64,000 nt of DNA from Promicromonospora thailandica (GCF_024171955.1 NZ_JAMTCS010000010.1:1-64000); one strand, 5' to 3'. Shown: positions 8,491 to 18,258, numbered from the stretch's first letter. The notes: a model not told the origin generated them from the sequence alone. Made by a program: numbers and translations.

Positions 8491-9477
8491 TCAGAGGGCC
8501 AGGGTCGTGCCGTACGGGCGGGACGGGTCGTGGACGGCGACCGCCAGCGTCGTGTCCGACTGGCCGTAGTACGCGAACCACTTCCCGTGGAACTGGACCA
8601 GGCCCTCGACGAACGTCACGTTCGAGACCAGCCCGTTCCTGTCCTCGAACGTCTGCGGGCGCAGCCACGGCTCCTGCAGCCGGGCGAGCACCCGCGTCGG
8701 GTTGTCGGGGTCGATGGCGATCTGCCCGCACCGGTAGTCGACGTCGACGCTGCCGTCCGGGTTGATCGTGCGCGTGGCCCCGTTGGTGAGCATGACGAGC
8801 AGCCCGTTGTCGGTGAGCACGGGCGAGGTGCCGATCTCCACCAGGTCGGCGTCGAACGAGCCGGGCGTGGGCGAGTACATGGGCTCGGTGTCCGGGCTGC
8901 CGGGCGTCCAGTGGATCAGGTCGTCGCTCGTGGCCCAGTAGATGGCGCCCTCGCCGAAGTACATCCACCACTTCCCCTGCATCCGCACCGGCACGATCAC
9001 GCCGGCCTTGGACCAGTTGAAGCCGCGCGGGTCCACGGTCGCGAAGGTGTCGAACGACTCGAACAGGGGGCCGTGCTTGGTCCACGTGTGCAGGTCGGTC
9101 GACGTGGCGAGGCACAGCTGCGCGCTGTGCCGGTCCCAGCCGGTGTAGGTCAGGTAGTAGGTTCCCTCGATGTACGCGATGCGGGGGTCCTCGCACCCGT
9201 AGCGCTCGTAGTCCTCGGACGGCGAGAGGATCGGCTCGGCCTCGCGCTCGAAGTGGTAGCCGTCGCTGCTCCGCGCCAGCCCGATGTGGGACACGATGTC
9301 CTCGGCGTGCGCGCGGTACAGCAGCACCACCTCGTCGTCGACCACCAGGGCGGCCGGGTTGTAGAGGTTCGCCGACTCCCAGCTGCCGCCGCGGGGGCGC
9401 AGGATCGGGTTGTGCTCGTACGGCACGAACGGGCCCAGGGGGAAGGTGGCGTTCGTGAACATGCTGGTGGCGCTCAT
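8491..9477 (-). CDS. GH130 family beta-mannoside phosphorylase/hydrolase
   Basis: 328 residues with a five-bladed beta-propeller fold. The opening VPYEHNPILRP, the NPAALVVDDEVVLLYRAH stretch, YGCEDPRI (with the likely catalytic Asp) and later ESFDTF and KWWMYFGE are typical of GH130, which contains beta-1,4-mannosyl-glucose, mannan and mannoside phosphorylases and some beta-mannosidases. No signal peptide is present, so it acts in the cytoplasm on imported mannosides, matching its place as last gene of a LacI-led importer operon. ATG 9477 is chosen because it begins the family homology and lies 9 bp after the permease stop; the frame stays open further upstream but only as a shadow of the permease gene. 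Phosphorylase versus hydrolase cannot be decided here. Confidence 0.88.
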   Translation of the reverse strand: MSATSMFTNATFPLGPFVPYEHNPILRPRGGSWESANLYNPAALVVDDEVVLLYRAHAEDIVSHIGLARSSDGYHFEREAEPILSPSEDYERYGCEDPRIAYIEGTYYLTYTGWDRHSAQLCLATSTDLHTWTKHGPLFESFDTFATVDPRGFNWSKAGVIVPVRMQGKWWMYFGEGAIYWATSDDLIHWTPGSPDTEPMYSPTPGSFDADLVEIGTSPVLTDNGLLVMLTNGATRTINPDGSVDVDYRCGQIAIDPDNPTRVLARLQEPWLRPQTFEDRNGLVSNVTFVEGLVQFHGKWFAYYGQSDTTLAVAVHDPSRPYGTTLAL

Positions 9478-9485
9478 GGTGTGGG

Positions 9486-10328
9486 TCAGCCCTTCACGGC
9501 GGAGCCGATGTTGGATGCGGTGAAGTACCGCTGGAACAGGACGAAGAGAACGACGACGGGGAACGCGAGCGTGGTGGCGCCCGCCAGGATCGCGCCGTTC
9601 GGGTTGGCGGTGGACTGGGCCACGTTGGAGATGTAGTTCGCCAGCGACACCGCGAGCGGCTGCAGCGTGGCGTCCTTGGTGATGAGGAACGGCCAGAGGA
9701 ACTCGTTCCACGGCCCGATGAAGGTGACCAGCACGACCGTGGTCAGGGCCGGCCGGACCAGCGGCACCGCGATCGAGCGCACGATGCGCAGCTCGCTCGC
9801 GCCGTCGATCCGCGCCGCCTCGAACATCTCCTGCGGCAGCGCCCGGAAGAACTGCGTGAAGATGAACACCGCGGTCGTGTTGATCGCGAACGGCAGGATC
9901 ATCCCGAGGTACGTGTCACCGAGGCCGAAACCCCGGGTGATCTGCACGTACAGCGGGATCATCAGCAGCTGGAACGGCACCATCTGGACCAGCAGCATGA
10001 GCACCCAGGTGGCGCCCCGGCCGCGGAAGTCCAGCCGCGCCATCGCGTAGCCCGCGAGCAGCCCGAACGTCACGGTGCCCAGCAGCACGCCGGCGGTGAA
10101 CACCAGCGAGTTGAGCAGCGAGCCGAGCAGGTCGATCCGCGAGTCGATCGCCGCGAAGTTGCCGAGCGTCCAGCCGGACGTCGGCAGGAGCTGGCCCGGG
10201 GTGTTGGTGGGGCTCTCCTGGAAGGCCCCCACCACCATGAACCAGAACGGGAAGGCGAACACGGCCGCCGCCAGGGTGAGCAGCAGGTAGCGCACCCAGG
10301 TGCCGGGCTGTCGTCGAGTCGTTCGCAT
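9486..10328 (-). CDS. carbohydrate ABC transporter permease (MalG type)
   Basis: 280 residues, six predicted membrane helices. The EAA loop is at about 170-190 (FEAARIDGASELRIVRSI). It is the second CUT1 permease half of the LacI/GH130 operon. It starts one base after the stop of the partner permease, with GGAG upstream inside that gene's end. The likely substrate is a manno-oligosaccharide, judged only from the downstream GH130 enzyme. Confidence 0.93.
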   Translation of the reverse strand: MRTTRRQPGTWVRYLLLTLAAAVFAFPFWFMVVGAFQESPTNTPGQLLPTSGWTLGNFAAIDSRIDLLGSLLNSLVFTAGVLLGTVTFGLLAGYAMARLDFRGRGATWVLMLLVQMVPFQLLMIPLYVQITRGFGLGDTYLGMILPFAINTTAVFIFTQFFRALPQEMFEAARIDGASELRIVRSIAVPLVRPALTTVVLVTFIGPWNEFLWPFLITKDATLQPLAVSLANYISNVAQSTANPNGAILAGATTLAFPVVVLFVLFQRYFTASNIGSAVKG

Positions 10329-10329
10329 G

Positions 10330-11250
10330 TCAGCGCTCCCGGTTGATGCGGTTGGCGGCGAGCGACAGCACGCCGACGACGATGACCAGCAGCATGCCGA
10401 TGGCCGCGGCGGTGTCCGGGTTCTGCTGCTGGATGCCCCGCTGGTAGATCAGCAGCACGGGTGTCACGGAGGCGCCGTCCGGGCCGCCGCCGTTGGTGAG
10501 CAGGTACGGCTCGGTGAACAGGTTGGCCCCCGTGATGATCGCCAGGACCAGCACCAGCACGGTGGTGGAGCGCACGCCGGGCACGGTCACGTTGAGGAAC
10601 CGCTGCCAGGCGTTCGCGCCGTCCGTCTCGGCCGACTCGTGCAGCTCGCGCGGCACGTTCTGCAGCGCCGCGAGGTACAGCAGGATGTAGAAGCCGAGCT
10701 GCTTCCAGGTCACGTACAGCGCGATCGTCGGCATCGCCAGGGACGAGCTGACCAGCCACGACGGGTCCGGCGCGAGCGGCCCGAGGACGGCGTTGACGAG
10801 CCCGCCCGACGAGAACAGCAGCAGCCACACGCCGACCAGCGACACGCTCGCGGTGAGGTAGGGCACGTAGAACGCGACGCGGTACGCCGCCGCCCACCGG
10901 ATGCCCGCGTTCAGGGCGTTGGCCAGCACCATCGACAGCACCACGGTGAGCGGCACGTTGATGACGAGGAACACCCCGATGTTCCGGAACGACTCCAGGA
11001 CCTGCGGGTCCTGCAGCACGGTGACGAAGTTGTCCAGGCCCACGAAGGGCTTGGGCACCTCGACGCCGGGCGCGGTGAAGAAGTAGTCGTGGAACGCGAT
11101 CCAGACCGCGAACCCCAGCGGGTAGGCGAAGATCGCGAGCACGAACACGAGGTACGGCAGCGCGAACAGCGAGCCGATCGGCTGCCTGCCCCACCAGTGG
11201 TGCCGGGTGGTGCGGGGCTCGCGCGTCGTCGTGCCGGGTCGGGTGGTCAT
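10330..11250 (-). CDS. sugar ABC transporter permease (MalF type)
   Basis: 306 residues with a charged N-terminal tail (HHWWGRQPIG) followed by six membrane helices; the EAA motif is at about 200-220 (ELHESAETDGANAWQRF). First CUT1 permease half of the GH130 operon. It begins 5 bp after the stop of the binding protein, so it is tightly coupled. An AGGA site lies about 10 nt before the ATG. Confidence 0.93.
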   Translation of the reverse strand: MTTRPGTTTREPRTTRHHWWGRQPIGSLFALPYLVFVLAIFAYPLGFAVWIAFHDYFFTAPGVEVPKPFVGLDNFVTVLQDPQVLESFRNIGVFLVINVPLTVVLSMVLANALNAGIRWAAAYRVAFYVPYLTASVSLVGVWLLLFSSGGLVNAVLGPLAPDPSWLVSSSLAMPTIALYVTWKQLGFYILLYLAALQNVPRELHESAETDGANAWQRFLNVTVPGVRSTTVLVLVLAIITGANLFTEPYLLTNGGGPDGASVTPVLLIYQRGIQQQNPDTAAAIGMLLVIVVGVLSLAANRINRER

Positions 11251-11255
11251 TCAGA

Positions 11256-12530
11256 TCATTCCTGGACGAGTCCGTCGATGGTCTGCGCGGCGCCGCTCAG
11301 GAACTCGTCCACGCCGGTCGTGCCGAAGATGACCGCCGAGGAGTAGGCGTCGCGGAACGCCTGCCACGCCTCGACCGAGTTCGGGATGCTGGGCACGTCG
11401 CCCGTGCGCTGGTCGGCGAACACCTCGTAGGCCGGGTTGTCCGCGAAGTAGTCGGCGTAGGTCGTGCCCAGGTCGGTGCGCAGCGGCATCTGGCCGGTGG
11501 CCTCCAGCAGGGCGCCGTCGTTCTCCTCGCTGGTGGAGAACTTCAGGAACTCCCACGCGGTGCCCTGGTTCTCGCACGCGGTGAACATCGAGACGTTCTT
11601 GGAGTCGGCGAACGTCACGGGGTCGGCCTCGCCGTCCGACGTCGGCACGGGCATGAAGCCGACGTCGACGCTGTCCGCGTACGACGCGATGGCCCACGGG
11701 CCCGCGAGCTGCATCGCCGTCGTCCCGGCGGACATGGCGTCGTCGGTCGACGCCTCCTTCGGCGCGAGGCCGTCGGAGTAGACCGTGGCCCAGAAGTCGG
11801 CGACGGCCTTGCCGTTCTCGTCGTCGAACGTGGCCTTGCCGTCCTCGACCAGGGGCGTGCCACCGGACTCGGCGAGGTACAGGGGGTAGAAGTCGAACCA
11901 CGGCTGGAAGAACTCGTTGGTCGGCGACGGCCAGATGGCACTGTCCGCCGCACCCGAGTCCACGATCTGCCGCGCGCCGGCGAGGAAGTCGTCGTACGTG
12001 GCCATGTCCGGGTTCTCCGGGTCGAGGCCCGCCTTCTCGAAGACGGTCTTGTTGTACATGACCATCACCGGGTTCGACTTCCACGGCAGCTGGTAGTACC
12101 CGTCGTCGGTGAGGTAGGTCTGCGCGCCGTCGCCCACCCGGTCCTCGATGTAGCTCGCGCCGTCCTCGATCTGGGACAGGTTCACGAGCCCGCCCTGGCG
12201 CACCCAGCCGGGCACCGCGGCGCTCGAGATGTTGTAGACCAGGCAGGGCGCGGTCCCGGCGGTGATCGCGGCGGTGATCGCCTCCTCGGACGACGAGCCG
12301 GCCGGGATCTCCTGCGCGGTCACCTCCTCGTCGGGGTGCTCGGCGTTCCAGGCCTCGACGACGGCCTTGCCCCAGGCGACCTCCTGCTCGTTGTTGGACA
12401 GCCAGACGGTGATCGGGCCGGTGCCCGAGGCGTTCTCGCCGCCGGTGCCACCGCCTCCGCCGGAGCAGGCGGCGGTGAGTGCCACCGCGGTGAGCAGCGC
12501 GGCGGCCGGGGCGATACGGGGGTGCTTCAT
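11256..12530 (-). CDS. extracellular sugar-binding lipoprotein (family 1)
   Basis: 424 residues with a Sec-type lipoprotein signal, lipobox TAAC with C22 lipidated, then a Gly-rich spacer. The mature domain shows family-1 features (ITVWLSNNEQEV; NKTVFEKAGLDPENPDMATYDDF; FTACENQGTAWEFLKF). It captures the sugar for the two downstream permeases. The ATG overlaps the stop of the LacI gene (ATGA at 12527-12530), and a very strong ribosome site GAGGAGGAG lies 5-6 nt upstream within the LacI coding sequence, so the regulator and importer share one transcript while the lipoprotein can be translated at a higher rate. Confidence 0.93.
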   Translation of the reverse strand: MKHPRIAPAAALLTAVALTAACSGGGGGTGGENASGTGPITVWLSNNEQEVAWGKAVVEAWNAEHPDEEVTAQEIPAGSSSEEAITAAITAGTAPCLVYNISSAAVPGWVRQGGLVNLSQIEDGASYIEDRVGDGAQTYLTDDGYYQLPWKSNPVMVMYNKTVFEKAGLDPENPDMATYDDFLAGARQIVDSGAADSAIWPSPTNEFFQPWFDFYPLYLAESGGTPLVEDGKATFDDENGKAVADFWATVYSDGLAPKEASTDDAMSAGTTAMQLAGPWAIASYADSVDVGFMPVPTSDGEADPVTFADSKNVSMFTACENQGTAWEFLKFSTSEENDGALLEATGQMPLRTDLGTTYADYFADNPAYEVFADQRTGDVPSIPNSVEAWQAFRDAYSSAVIFGTTGVDEFLSGAAQTIDGLVQE

Positions 12531-13564
12531 GAGAACTCCTCCTCGAGTTCGGAGTGGTGTGCCTCGGGTGCGGGGCCGGCGGTGCTGGCGCGCAGGCGAA
12601 GCTGGTTGCAGTCGACCGTCACGGACTCGGGCGGCTCGCCGGCGAGGTCGGCCAGCAGCCGTTCGGCCGCCACCCTCCCCCGGCGGAACGGGTCGGTGGA
12701 GACGCTGGTCAGGGCGGGGCTCAGGTGAGCCGAGAGGTGGTCGTCGTCGAATCCGGCGACGGCGAGGTCGTCCGGGACCAGGAGGCCCCGGCTGCGTGCG
12801 TAGGAGTAGCCGGCGATGGCCATCGTGTCGTTGGCGTAGAGGATGGCGGTCGGCCGGTCGGGCAGGTCGAGCAGCTCGGCGGTGAGGGCTCGGCCGCTCC
12901 CGGCGGTGAAGTCCCCCTCACGCAGCAGCTCCCGGCTGCCGAGGCTCTGCACGTACGCCCGCGCGCGGGCGTCCGAGTGCACGTAGTCGAGCGGACCCGA
13001 CACGTGGGCGATGCGGGTGTGACCCTGGCCGCGCAGGTGGGCGACCAGGTCGCGCACCGGTGCGGCGTCGTCCGTGCGGACGCTCGAGAACGGGCTCTCG
13101 GCGTCGTAGGCACCCAGCAGGACGGCGGGCAGCCGGAGCTGCCGCAGGTAGTCGACCCGCCAGTCCTCCAGGTGGAGGTCGAGCACGATCACGCCGTCCG
13201 CCCGGCCGCTGGCCATGGCGCGGTAGGCCCGCTCCTCCGCGGTGCGTCCGGTGACGACCTGGAGCAGGAGGGCGATCTCGTGCCCGGCGAGCGCGGACTC
13301 GACGCCCGAGATGAAGGCGGGGAAGAACGCGTCGGAGGCGAGGATCGCCGGGTCGCGCGAGAGCACGACGCCGACGGCGTTGGCGCGGCGGGCCGCGAGC
13401 GCCCGGGCCCGGGAGCTGGGCACCCAGTCGAGGCGCTTGGCCGCGGCGAAGACGCGTGCCTTGGTGGTCGCCGAGATGGGCCGCTTGCCGCTGTAGGCGT
13501 GCGAGACGGTGGCCTTGGTGACGCCCGCGGCGCGGGCGACGTCGTCGATCGTGGGCCGCTGCAT
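12527..13564 (-). CDS. LacI family transcriptional regulator
   Basis: 345 residues: an N-terminal LacI helix-turn-helix (about 3-50; TIDDVARAAGVTKATVSHAYSG, then RALAARRANA as hinge helix) and a periplasmic-binding-protein-like effector domain (about 58-330; NDTMAIAGYSYARSRG, VAGFDDD). ATG 13564 has a GGAGGGAGGAG ribosome site. The frame stays open far upstream but only as the shadow of ilvD. It is the first gene of the importer/GH130 operon and is preceded by two AACCGGTTTGACGAT copies 21 bp apart, so autoregulation of the operon is likely. Confidence 0.94.
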   Translation of the reverse strand: MQRPTIDDVARAAGVTKATVSHAYSGKRPISATTKARVFAAAKRLDWVPSSRARALAARRANAVGVVLSRDPAILASDAFFPAFISGVESALAGHEIALLLQVVTGRTAEERAYRAMASGRADGVIVLDLHLEDWRVDYLRQLRLPAVLLGAYDAESPFSSVRTDDAAPVRDLVAHLRGQGHTRIAHVSGPLDYVHSDARARAYVQSLGSRELLREGDFTAGSGRALTAELLDLPDRPTAILYANDTMAIAGYSYARSRGLLVPDDLAVAGFDDDHLSAHLSPALTSVSTDPFRRGRVAAERLLADLAGEPPESVTVDCNQLRLRASTAGPAPEAHHSELEEEFS

Positions 13565-13597
13565 CGCTCTCCTCCCTCCGGTTGCTCGGGTACGGTC

Positions 13598-13640
13598 AAC
13601 GTAAAACCGGTTTGACGATGCCGCCAACCGGTTTGACGAT
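13598..13640 (-). promoter_or_regulatory. double LacI-type operator and promoter of the GH130 importer operon
   Basis: AACCGGTTTGACGAT occurs at 13605-13619 and 13626-13640, start to start 21 bp, which is two helical turns. The first sits in an 18-bp near-perfect palindrome, CGTAAAACCGGTTTGACG at 13600-13617, with the central CG typical of LacI-family sites. A possible minus-strand promoter TTGGCG (13622-13627), 18 bp, TACGTT (13598-13603) is covered by both copies. The repressor is probably the adjacent LacI protein (inference). Confidence 0.7.
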
Positions 13641-13687
13641 CGGCTGTCCCACCTGCGGCGGCGTGGGCCCGCGGGCAGAATGCTGGG

Positions 13688-15391
13688 ATGAGCGACAACC
13701 CCCCGGTCGACATCAAGCCCCGCTCCCGCCAGGTGACCGACGGTCTGGAGGCCACCGCGGCGCGCGGCATGCTGCGCGCCGTCGGGCTCGGCGACGACGA
13801 CTTCGCGAAGCCGCAGGTCGGCGTGGCGAGCTCGTGGAACGAGATCACGCCCTGCAACCTGTCGCTGGACCGGCTGGCCCAGGCGTCCAAGGAGGGGGTG
13901 CACGCGGCGGGCGGCTATCCGCTGGAGTTCGGCACCATCTCGGTCTCGGACGGCATCTCGATGGGTCACGAGGGCATGCACTTCTCGCTGGTCTCGCGGG
14001 ACGTCATCGCCGACTCGGTCGAGACGGTGATGCAGGCGGAGCGCCTGGACGGCTCGGTGCTGCTGGCCGGCTGCGACAAGTCGCTGCCCGGCATGCTCAT
14101 GGCGGCGGCCCGCCTGGACCTGTCGAGCGTGTTCCTCTACGCGGGCTCGATCATGCCGGGCTGGGTCAAGCTCAGCGACGGCACCGAGAAGCAGGTCACG
14201 ATCATCGACGCCTTCGAGGCGGTCGGGGCGTGCGCGCGGGGCCTGATGAGCCGGGAGGACGTGGACCGCATCGAGCGGGCGATCTGTCCCGGCGAGGGTG
14301 CGTGCGGCGGCATGTACACGGCCAACACGATGGCGTCGGCGGCCGAGGCGCTGGGCATGTCCCTGCCCGGGTCGGCGGCCCCGCCGTCGGCCGACCGGCG
14401 GCGCGACGCGTGGGCGCACCGCTCGGGCGAGGCCGTGGTGAACCTGCTGCGCCAGGGCATCACGGCGCGCGACATCCTGACCAAGGAGGCGTTCGAGAAC
14501 GCGATCGCCGTGGTCATGGCGTTCGGCGGGTCGACGAACGCGGTGCTGCACCTGCTGGCCATCGCGTACGAGGCCGAGGTGGAGCTGACCCTGGACGACT
14601 TCTCGCGCGTCGCCGACCGCGTGCCGCACCTGGGCGACCTCAAGCCGTTCGGCCGGTACGTGATGAACGACGTCGACCGCATCGGCGGCGTTCCCGTCGT
14701 GATGAAGGCGCTGCTGGACGCCGGGCTGCTGCACGGCGACGCGCTGACCGTCACCGGGCGCACGGTGGCGGAGAACCTGGCCGAGATCGACCCGCCGGAC
14801 CCGGACGGCAAGATCCTGCGCGCGATGGACGACCCCATCCACCGCACGGGCGGCATCACGATCCTGCACGGGTCGCTCGCGCCGGAGGGCGCCGTCGTGA
14901 AGTCTGCGGGGTTCGACTCCGACGTGTTCGAGGGGACGGCGCGCGTGTTCGAGCGGGAGCGGGCGGCGCTCGACGCGCTGGAGGACGGCACCATCCAGGC
15001 GGGCGACGTCGTCGTCATCCGCTACGAGGGGCCCAAGGGCGGGCCGGGCATGCGCGAGATGCTCGCGATCACGGGCGCGATCAAGGGCGCGGGCCTGGGC
15101 AAGGACGTGCTGCTCGTGACCGACGGGCGGTTCTCGGGCGGCACCACGGGCCTGTGCGTGGGGCACATCGCCCCCGAGGCCGTGGACGGCGGGCCCGTCG
15201 CGTTCGTGCGCGACGGCGACCGCATCCGCCTCGACGTGGCGGCCAAGACGCTGGACCTGCTCGTGGAGCCGGCCGAGCTGGAGGTCCGCCGGGCGGGCTG
15301 GGCGCCGCTCCCCCACGGCTACACGCGCGGTGTGCTGGCCAAGTACACCAAGCTCGTCCAGTCGGCGTCGAAGGGTGCGGTGCTGGCGTAG
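13688..15391 (+). CDS. ilvD: dihydroxy-acid dehydratase
   Basis: 567 residues, normal for IlvD. It converts 2,3-dihydroxy-3-methylbutanoate and its isoleucine-pathway homologue to the 2-keto acids, the third common step of valine, leucine and isoleucine synthesis. The three iron-sulfur ligands are visible: C56 (ITPCNL), C129 (AGCDKSLPG) and C206 ([14 protein letters not shown]), as well as the C-terminal TDGRFSGG block. The ATG at 13688 lies 6 nt after CAGAAT, so the transcript may be leaderless; no ribosome site is visible. It stands alone, divergent from the LacI operon, with no T-box or leader peptide seen. Confidence 0.96.
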   Translation: MSDNPPVDIKPRSRQVTDGLEATAARGMLRAVGLGDDDFAKPQVGVASSWNEITPCNLSLDRLAQASKEGVHAAGGYPLEFGTISVSDGISMGHEGMHFSLVSRDVIADSVETVMQAERLDGSVLLAGCDKSLPGMLMAAARLDLSSVFLYAGSIMPGWVKLSDGTEKQVTIIDAFEAVGACARGLMSREDVDRIERAICPGEGACGGMYTANTMASAAEALGMSLPGSAAPPSADRRRDAWAHRSGEAVVNLLRQGITARDILTKEAFENAIAVVMAFGGSTNAVLHLLAIAYEAEVELTLDDFSRVADRVPHLGDLKPFGRYVMNDVDRIGGVPVVMKALLDAGLLHGDALTVTGRTVAENLAEIDPPDPDGKILRAMDDPIHRTGGITILHGSLAPEGAVVKSAGFDSDVFEGTARVFERERAALDALEDGTIQAGDVVVIRYEGPKGGPGMREMLAITGAIKGAGLGKDVLLVTDGRFSGGTTGLCVGHIAPEAVDGGPVAFVRDGDRIRLDVAAKTLDLLVEPAELEVRRAGWAPLPHGYTRGVLAKYTKLVQSASKGAVLA

Positions 15392-15422
15392 CCCGCAGAA
15401 CCGACGGCCGCGCCGACCCGCG

Positions 15423-15452
15423 TTGGGCCCGGGTGAATGTTCGTGCCAGAAT
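15423..15452 (+). promoter_or_regulatory. promoter of the putP-like gene
   Basis: TTGGGC (15423-15428), an 18-bp spacer and CAGAAT (15447-15452) lie about 60 nt before the ATG. A short dyad (GGGTGAA ... TTCAC) spans the -10. Confidence 0.45.
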
Positions 15453-15512
15453 CCCGGGTTCACGCGCCACCACCGCGAAGACAACTCTGCACCGGACCCC
15501 AGGAGCACAACG

Positions 15513-16994
15513 ATGTCCCCCGAAGCCTGGAAGACGACGGCGATCGTCGTCTACCTCGTCCTCATGCTCGCGATCGGCTACGCGGCGTTCCGCCGCACCG
15601 ACGACCTCGGCGACTACATGCTGGGCGGGCGCCGCCTCAGCCCCGGCGTGGCCGCGCTGAGCGCGGGCGCCTCCGACATGTCCGGCTGGCTGCTGATGGG
15701 CCTGCCGGGCGCCATCTACGTGAGCGGCCTGGTCGAGTCGTGGATCGCGATCGGCCTCACGATCGGCGCGTGGCTGAACTGGAAGTTCGTCGCGCCGCGC
15801 CTGCGCGCCTACACGGAGACGGCGAAGAACTCGATCACCATCCCGAGCTTCTTCGAGAACCGGCTGCACGACACGTCCCGCCTGCTGCGCGTGGCCTCCG
15901 GCGCCATCATCCTCGTGTTCTTCACCTTCTACGTGTCGTCCGGCATGGTCGCCGGCGGCACGTTCTTCGAGAGCTCGTTCGGTTTCGACTACACCACGGG
16001 CATCTGGGTGGTGGGCGGCGTGACGCTGGCCTACACCCTGTTCGGCGGGTTCCTCGGTGCCACGTGGACCGACGTCGCGCAGGGCCTGCTCATGCTCGCG
16101 GCCCTCGTCGTGGTGCCGATCGTCGCGTTCGTCGAGGTCGGCGGGTGGGGACCGGTCCGCGAGGGCCTGCTGGCCGCCGAGACCAGCGGCGCCGCCAACC
16201 ACCTGTCGTTCGTGGCCGGCGCGTCGGCCACGACCATCATCTCCGCGGCCGCGTGGGGCCTGGGCTACTTCGGGCAGCCGCACATCATCGTGCGTTTCAT
16301 GGCGATGCGTTCCCCGCGCGACGCCGTCGCCGGGCGCCGGATCGGCATCTCCTGGATGGTCGCGACGGCGCTCGGTGCCGTGCTCACCGGGCTCATCGGC
16401 GTGGCGTTCGTGGGGTCGCGCGGCGAGACGCTGGACAACCCCGAGACGGTGTTCCTGTACCTGTCGCAGGTGCTGTTCCACCCGCTGGTGGCCGGGTTCG
16501 TGCTGGCCGCGGTGCTCGCGGCGATCATGTCCACGATCTCCTCGCAGCTCATCGTGTCCTCCTCGGCCCTGGTCGAGGACCTCGTCAAGATCGCCGGGCG
16601 GGAGATGTCCGCCCGCACCGAGGTGCTGCTGGGCCGCGCGGGCGTGCTGCTCGTCGCCACGGTCGCCGGGATCATCGCGTTCGACCGCACCGACACCATC
16701 CTCGACCTGGTCGGGTTCGCCTGGGCGGGCTTCGGCGCCGCGTTCGGCCCCGTCGTGATCCTGAGCCTGTACTGGCGCCGGCTCACGTCCTGGGGCGCGC
16801 TGGCGGGCATGGTCACCGGCGCCGTCGTCGTGTTCGCCTGGGGCCGGTCCCCGCTGGCCGACACCCTCTACGAGCTCGTGCCCGGTTTCGTGCTGGGGGC
16901 ACTCGTCGCCGTCGTCGTCAGCCTCCTCACGCCCGCCCCGTCCGCGGCCGTGCGCGAGGAGTACGCGGAGGCGACGCGGCGCGCGACGGCGTGA
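15513..16994 (+). CDS. putP: sodium/proline symporter
   Basis: 493 residues of the solute:sodium symporter family with about 13 membrane helices. Family marks include DYMLGGRRLSPGVAALSAGASDMSGWLLMGL split over residues 28-58, matching the PutP sodium/proline-binding helices, and later VVSSSALVEDL-type loops (IVSSSALVEDLVKI). It takes up proline with sodium across the cytoplasmic membrane. ATG 15513 has a perfect AGGAG 7 nt upstream; the longer open frame to the left is a shadow of ilvD. It stands alone with its own promoter, with no proline dehydrogenase gene nearby. Confidence 0.92.
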   Translation: MSPEAWKTTAIVVYLVLMLAIGYAAFRRTDDLGDYMLGGRRLSPGVAALSAGASDMSGWLLMGLPGAIYVSGLVESWIAIGLTIGAWLNWKFVAPRLRAYTETAKNSITIPSFFENRLHDTSRLLRVASGAIILVFFTFYVSSGMVAGGTFFESSFGFDYTTGIWVVGGVTLAYTLFGGFLGATWTDVAQGLLMLAALVVVPIVAFVEVGGWGPVREGLLAAETSGAANHLSFVAGASATTIISAAAWGLGYFGQPHIIVRFMAMRSPRDAVAGRRIGISWMVATALGAVLTGLIGVAFVGSRGETLDNPETVFLYLSQVLFHPLVAGFVLAAVLAAIMSTISSQLIVSSSALVEDLVKIAGREMSARTEVLLGRAGVLLVATVAGIIAFDRTDTILDLVGFAWAGFGAAFGPVVILSLYWRRLTSWGALAGMVTGAVVVFAWGRSPLADTLYELVPGFVLGALVAVVVSLLTPAPSAAVREEYAEATRRATA

Positions 16995-17064
16995 CCACGC
17001 CCGGCCGCTGCCCACTGGGCGGACCAGGTCGTTGCCGTAGGTAACTATCTGGCACGATGGCGGT

Positions 17065-18258
17065 GTGACGGACGCACCAGGAGACCCCGAGTTCCGCTTC
17101 CGTGACATCGCCGTCGTCGCCTACCTGCCGTCCGTGGTGAGCTCGGTCGGCCACGGCGCCGTCATGCCGATCCTGGCCATCCACGCCGGTGACCTGGGCG
17201 CCGGCACGGCGCTGGCCGCGTTCGTCGTCGCACTGCTCGGCATCGGCCAGCTCGCCAACTCGCTGCCGTCGGGCGCGCTGGTGGCCCGGCTCGGCGAGCG
17301 CCGCACGCTCGTGATCGCGGGCCTCGTCGACGCCGCCGCGATGCTCGCCGCCTTCCTGGTGCCGTCGGTGTGGCTGCTGTGCGTGGCCGTGTTCGTCAGC
17401 GGCATGAGCTGGACGGCGTTCCTGCTCGCCCGCCAGGGCTTCCTCATCGACGCCGTGCCGGTCAGCCACCGGGCCCGGGGCATGGCGCTGCTCGGCGGGT
17501 CGATGCGCCTCGGCATCCTGGTGGGCCCGCTGCTCGGCGCGCTCCTGATCCACGTGCTCGGGGTGCGGTCGGTGTTCGTGCTCGCGGCGTGCGCGTCGCT
17601 CGCCTCGGCGCTGATCGTGACCCGCATGCCCGACTTCGGCCGCGTGTCGCGCGGCATCACCCCGCTGCCCGTGCGCACTGTGCTGTGGGAGCACCGCCGC
17701 ACGCTGCTCACCCTGGGCGTGGCGGTCATCATCATCGGCGCGTCCCGCTCGGTACGCACCGGCCTGCTGCCGCTGTGGGCCGACCACGTGCACATCTCCG
17801 CCGCCGTGGTCTCGCTGCTGTTCGCTGTCGCGGCCACCATCGACATCCTGCTCACGCTCCCGGGCGGCTGGTTGCTCGACACCAAGGGCCGCCAGGTGGT
17901 GGCCATCCCGGTGGTGCTCGCCGTGGGCGTCGGCTGCCTGCTGCTGCCCCTGACGGACGACGCCCTGGGCGTCGGCCTGGTCATGGCCGTCATCGCACTC
18001 GGCAACGGGCTCGGGTCGGGCATCGTGATGACGCTCGGGGCCGACGTCGCCCCGCAGGAGGGCCGGTCGCAGTTCCTCGGCGGGTGGCGGCTGTGCGGCG
18101 ACATCGGCAACACCGGCGGGCCGCTGCTCGTCTCGGCCGTCGCCGCCGTCGCGCCGCTGGCCGTCGCGCCCGTCGTGATCGGCGTGCTGGCGCTGGCCGG
18201 CACCGTCTGGGTGGGGCACTGGACGGGCCGCGCCGACCGGGACCGGCGGGGCGGCTAG
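17065..18258 (+). CDS. MFS transporter
   Basis: 397 residues with 12 predicted membrane helices in two halves joined by a loop near residue 195-215. The loop motifs ARLGERRTLVIAG (about 75) and LDTKGRQVVAIPV (about 270) are typical major-facilitator A motifs. It looks like a drug/metabolite exporter of the MFS_1 family; no substrate can be assigned. The GTG start at 17065 begins the homology (PEFRFRDIAVVAYLPSVVSS). No strong ribosome site is seen. The gene converges on gntK with only 12 bp between stops. Confidence 0.88.
   Translation: MTDAPGDPEFRFRDIAVVAYLPSVVSSVGHGAVMPILAIHAGDLGAGTALAAFVVALLGIGQLANSLPSGALVARLGERRTLVIAGLVDAAAMLAAFLVPSVWLLCVAVFVSGMSWTAFLLARQGFLIDAVPVSHRARGMALLGGSMRLGILVGPLLGALLIHVLGVRSVFVLAACASLASALIVTRMPDFGRVSRGITPLPVRTVLWEHRRTLLTLGVAVIIIGASRSVRTGLLPLWADHVHISAAVVSLLFAVAATIDILLTLPGGWLLDTKGRQVVAIPVVLAVGVGCLLLPLTDDALGVGLVMAVIALGNGLGSGIVMTLGADVAPQEGRSQFLGGWRLCGDIGNTGGPLLVSAVAAVAPLAVAPVVIGVLALAGTVWVGHWTGRADRDRRGG

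Noticed and set aside
13612-13638. TTGACG in the twin repeats considered as a -35 element for ilvD
   Set aside because: No suitable -10 lies 16-19 bp downstream of either copy, and the repeats are better explained as operators; ilvD has a -10-like CAGAAT at 13676-13681 instead.
13641-13687. Search for a leader peptide, T-box or attenuator in front of ilvD
   Set aside because: Too short and without branched-chain codons or hairpins; the start appears leaderless.
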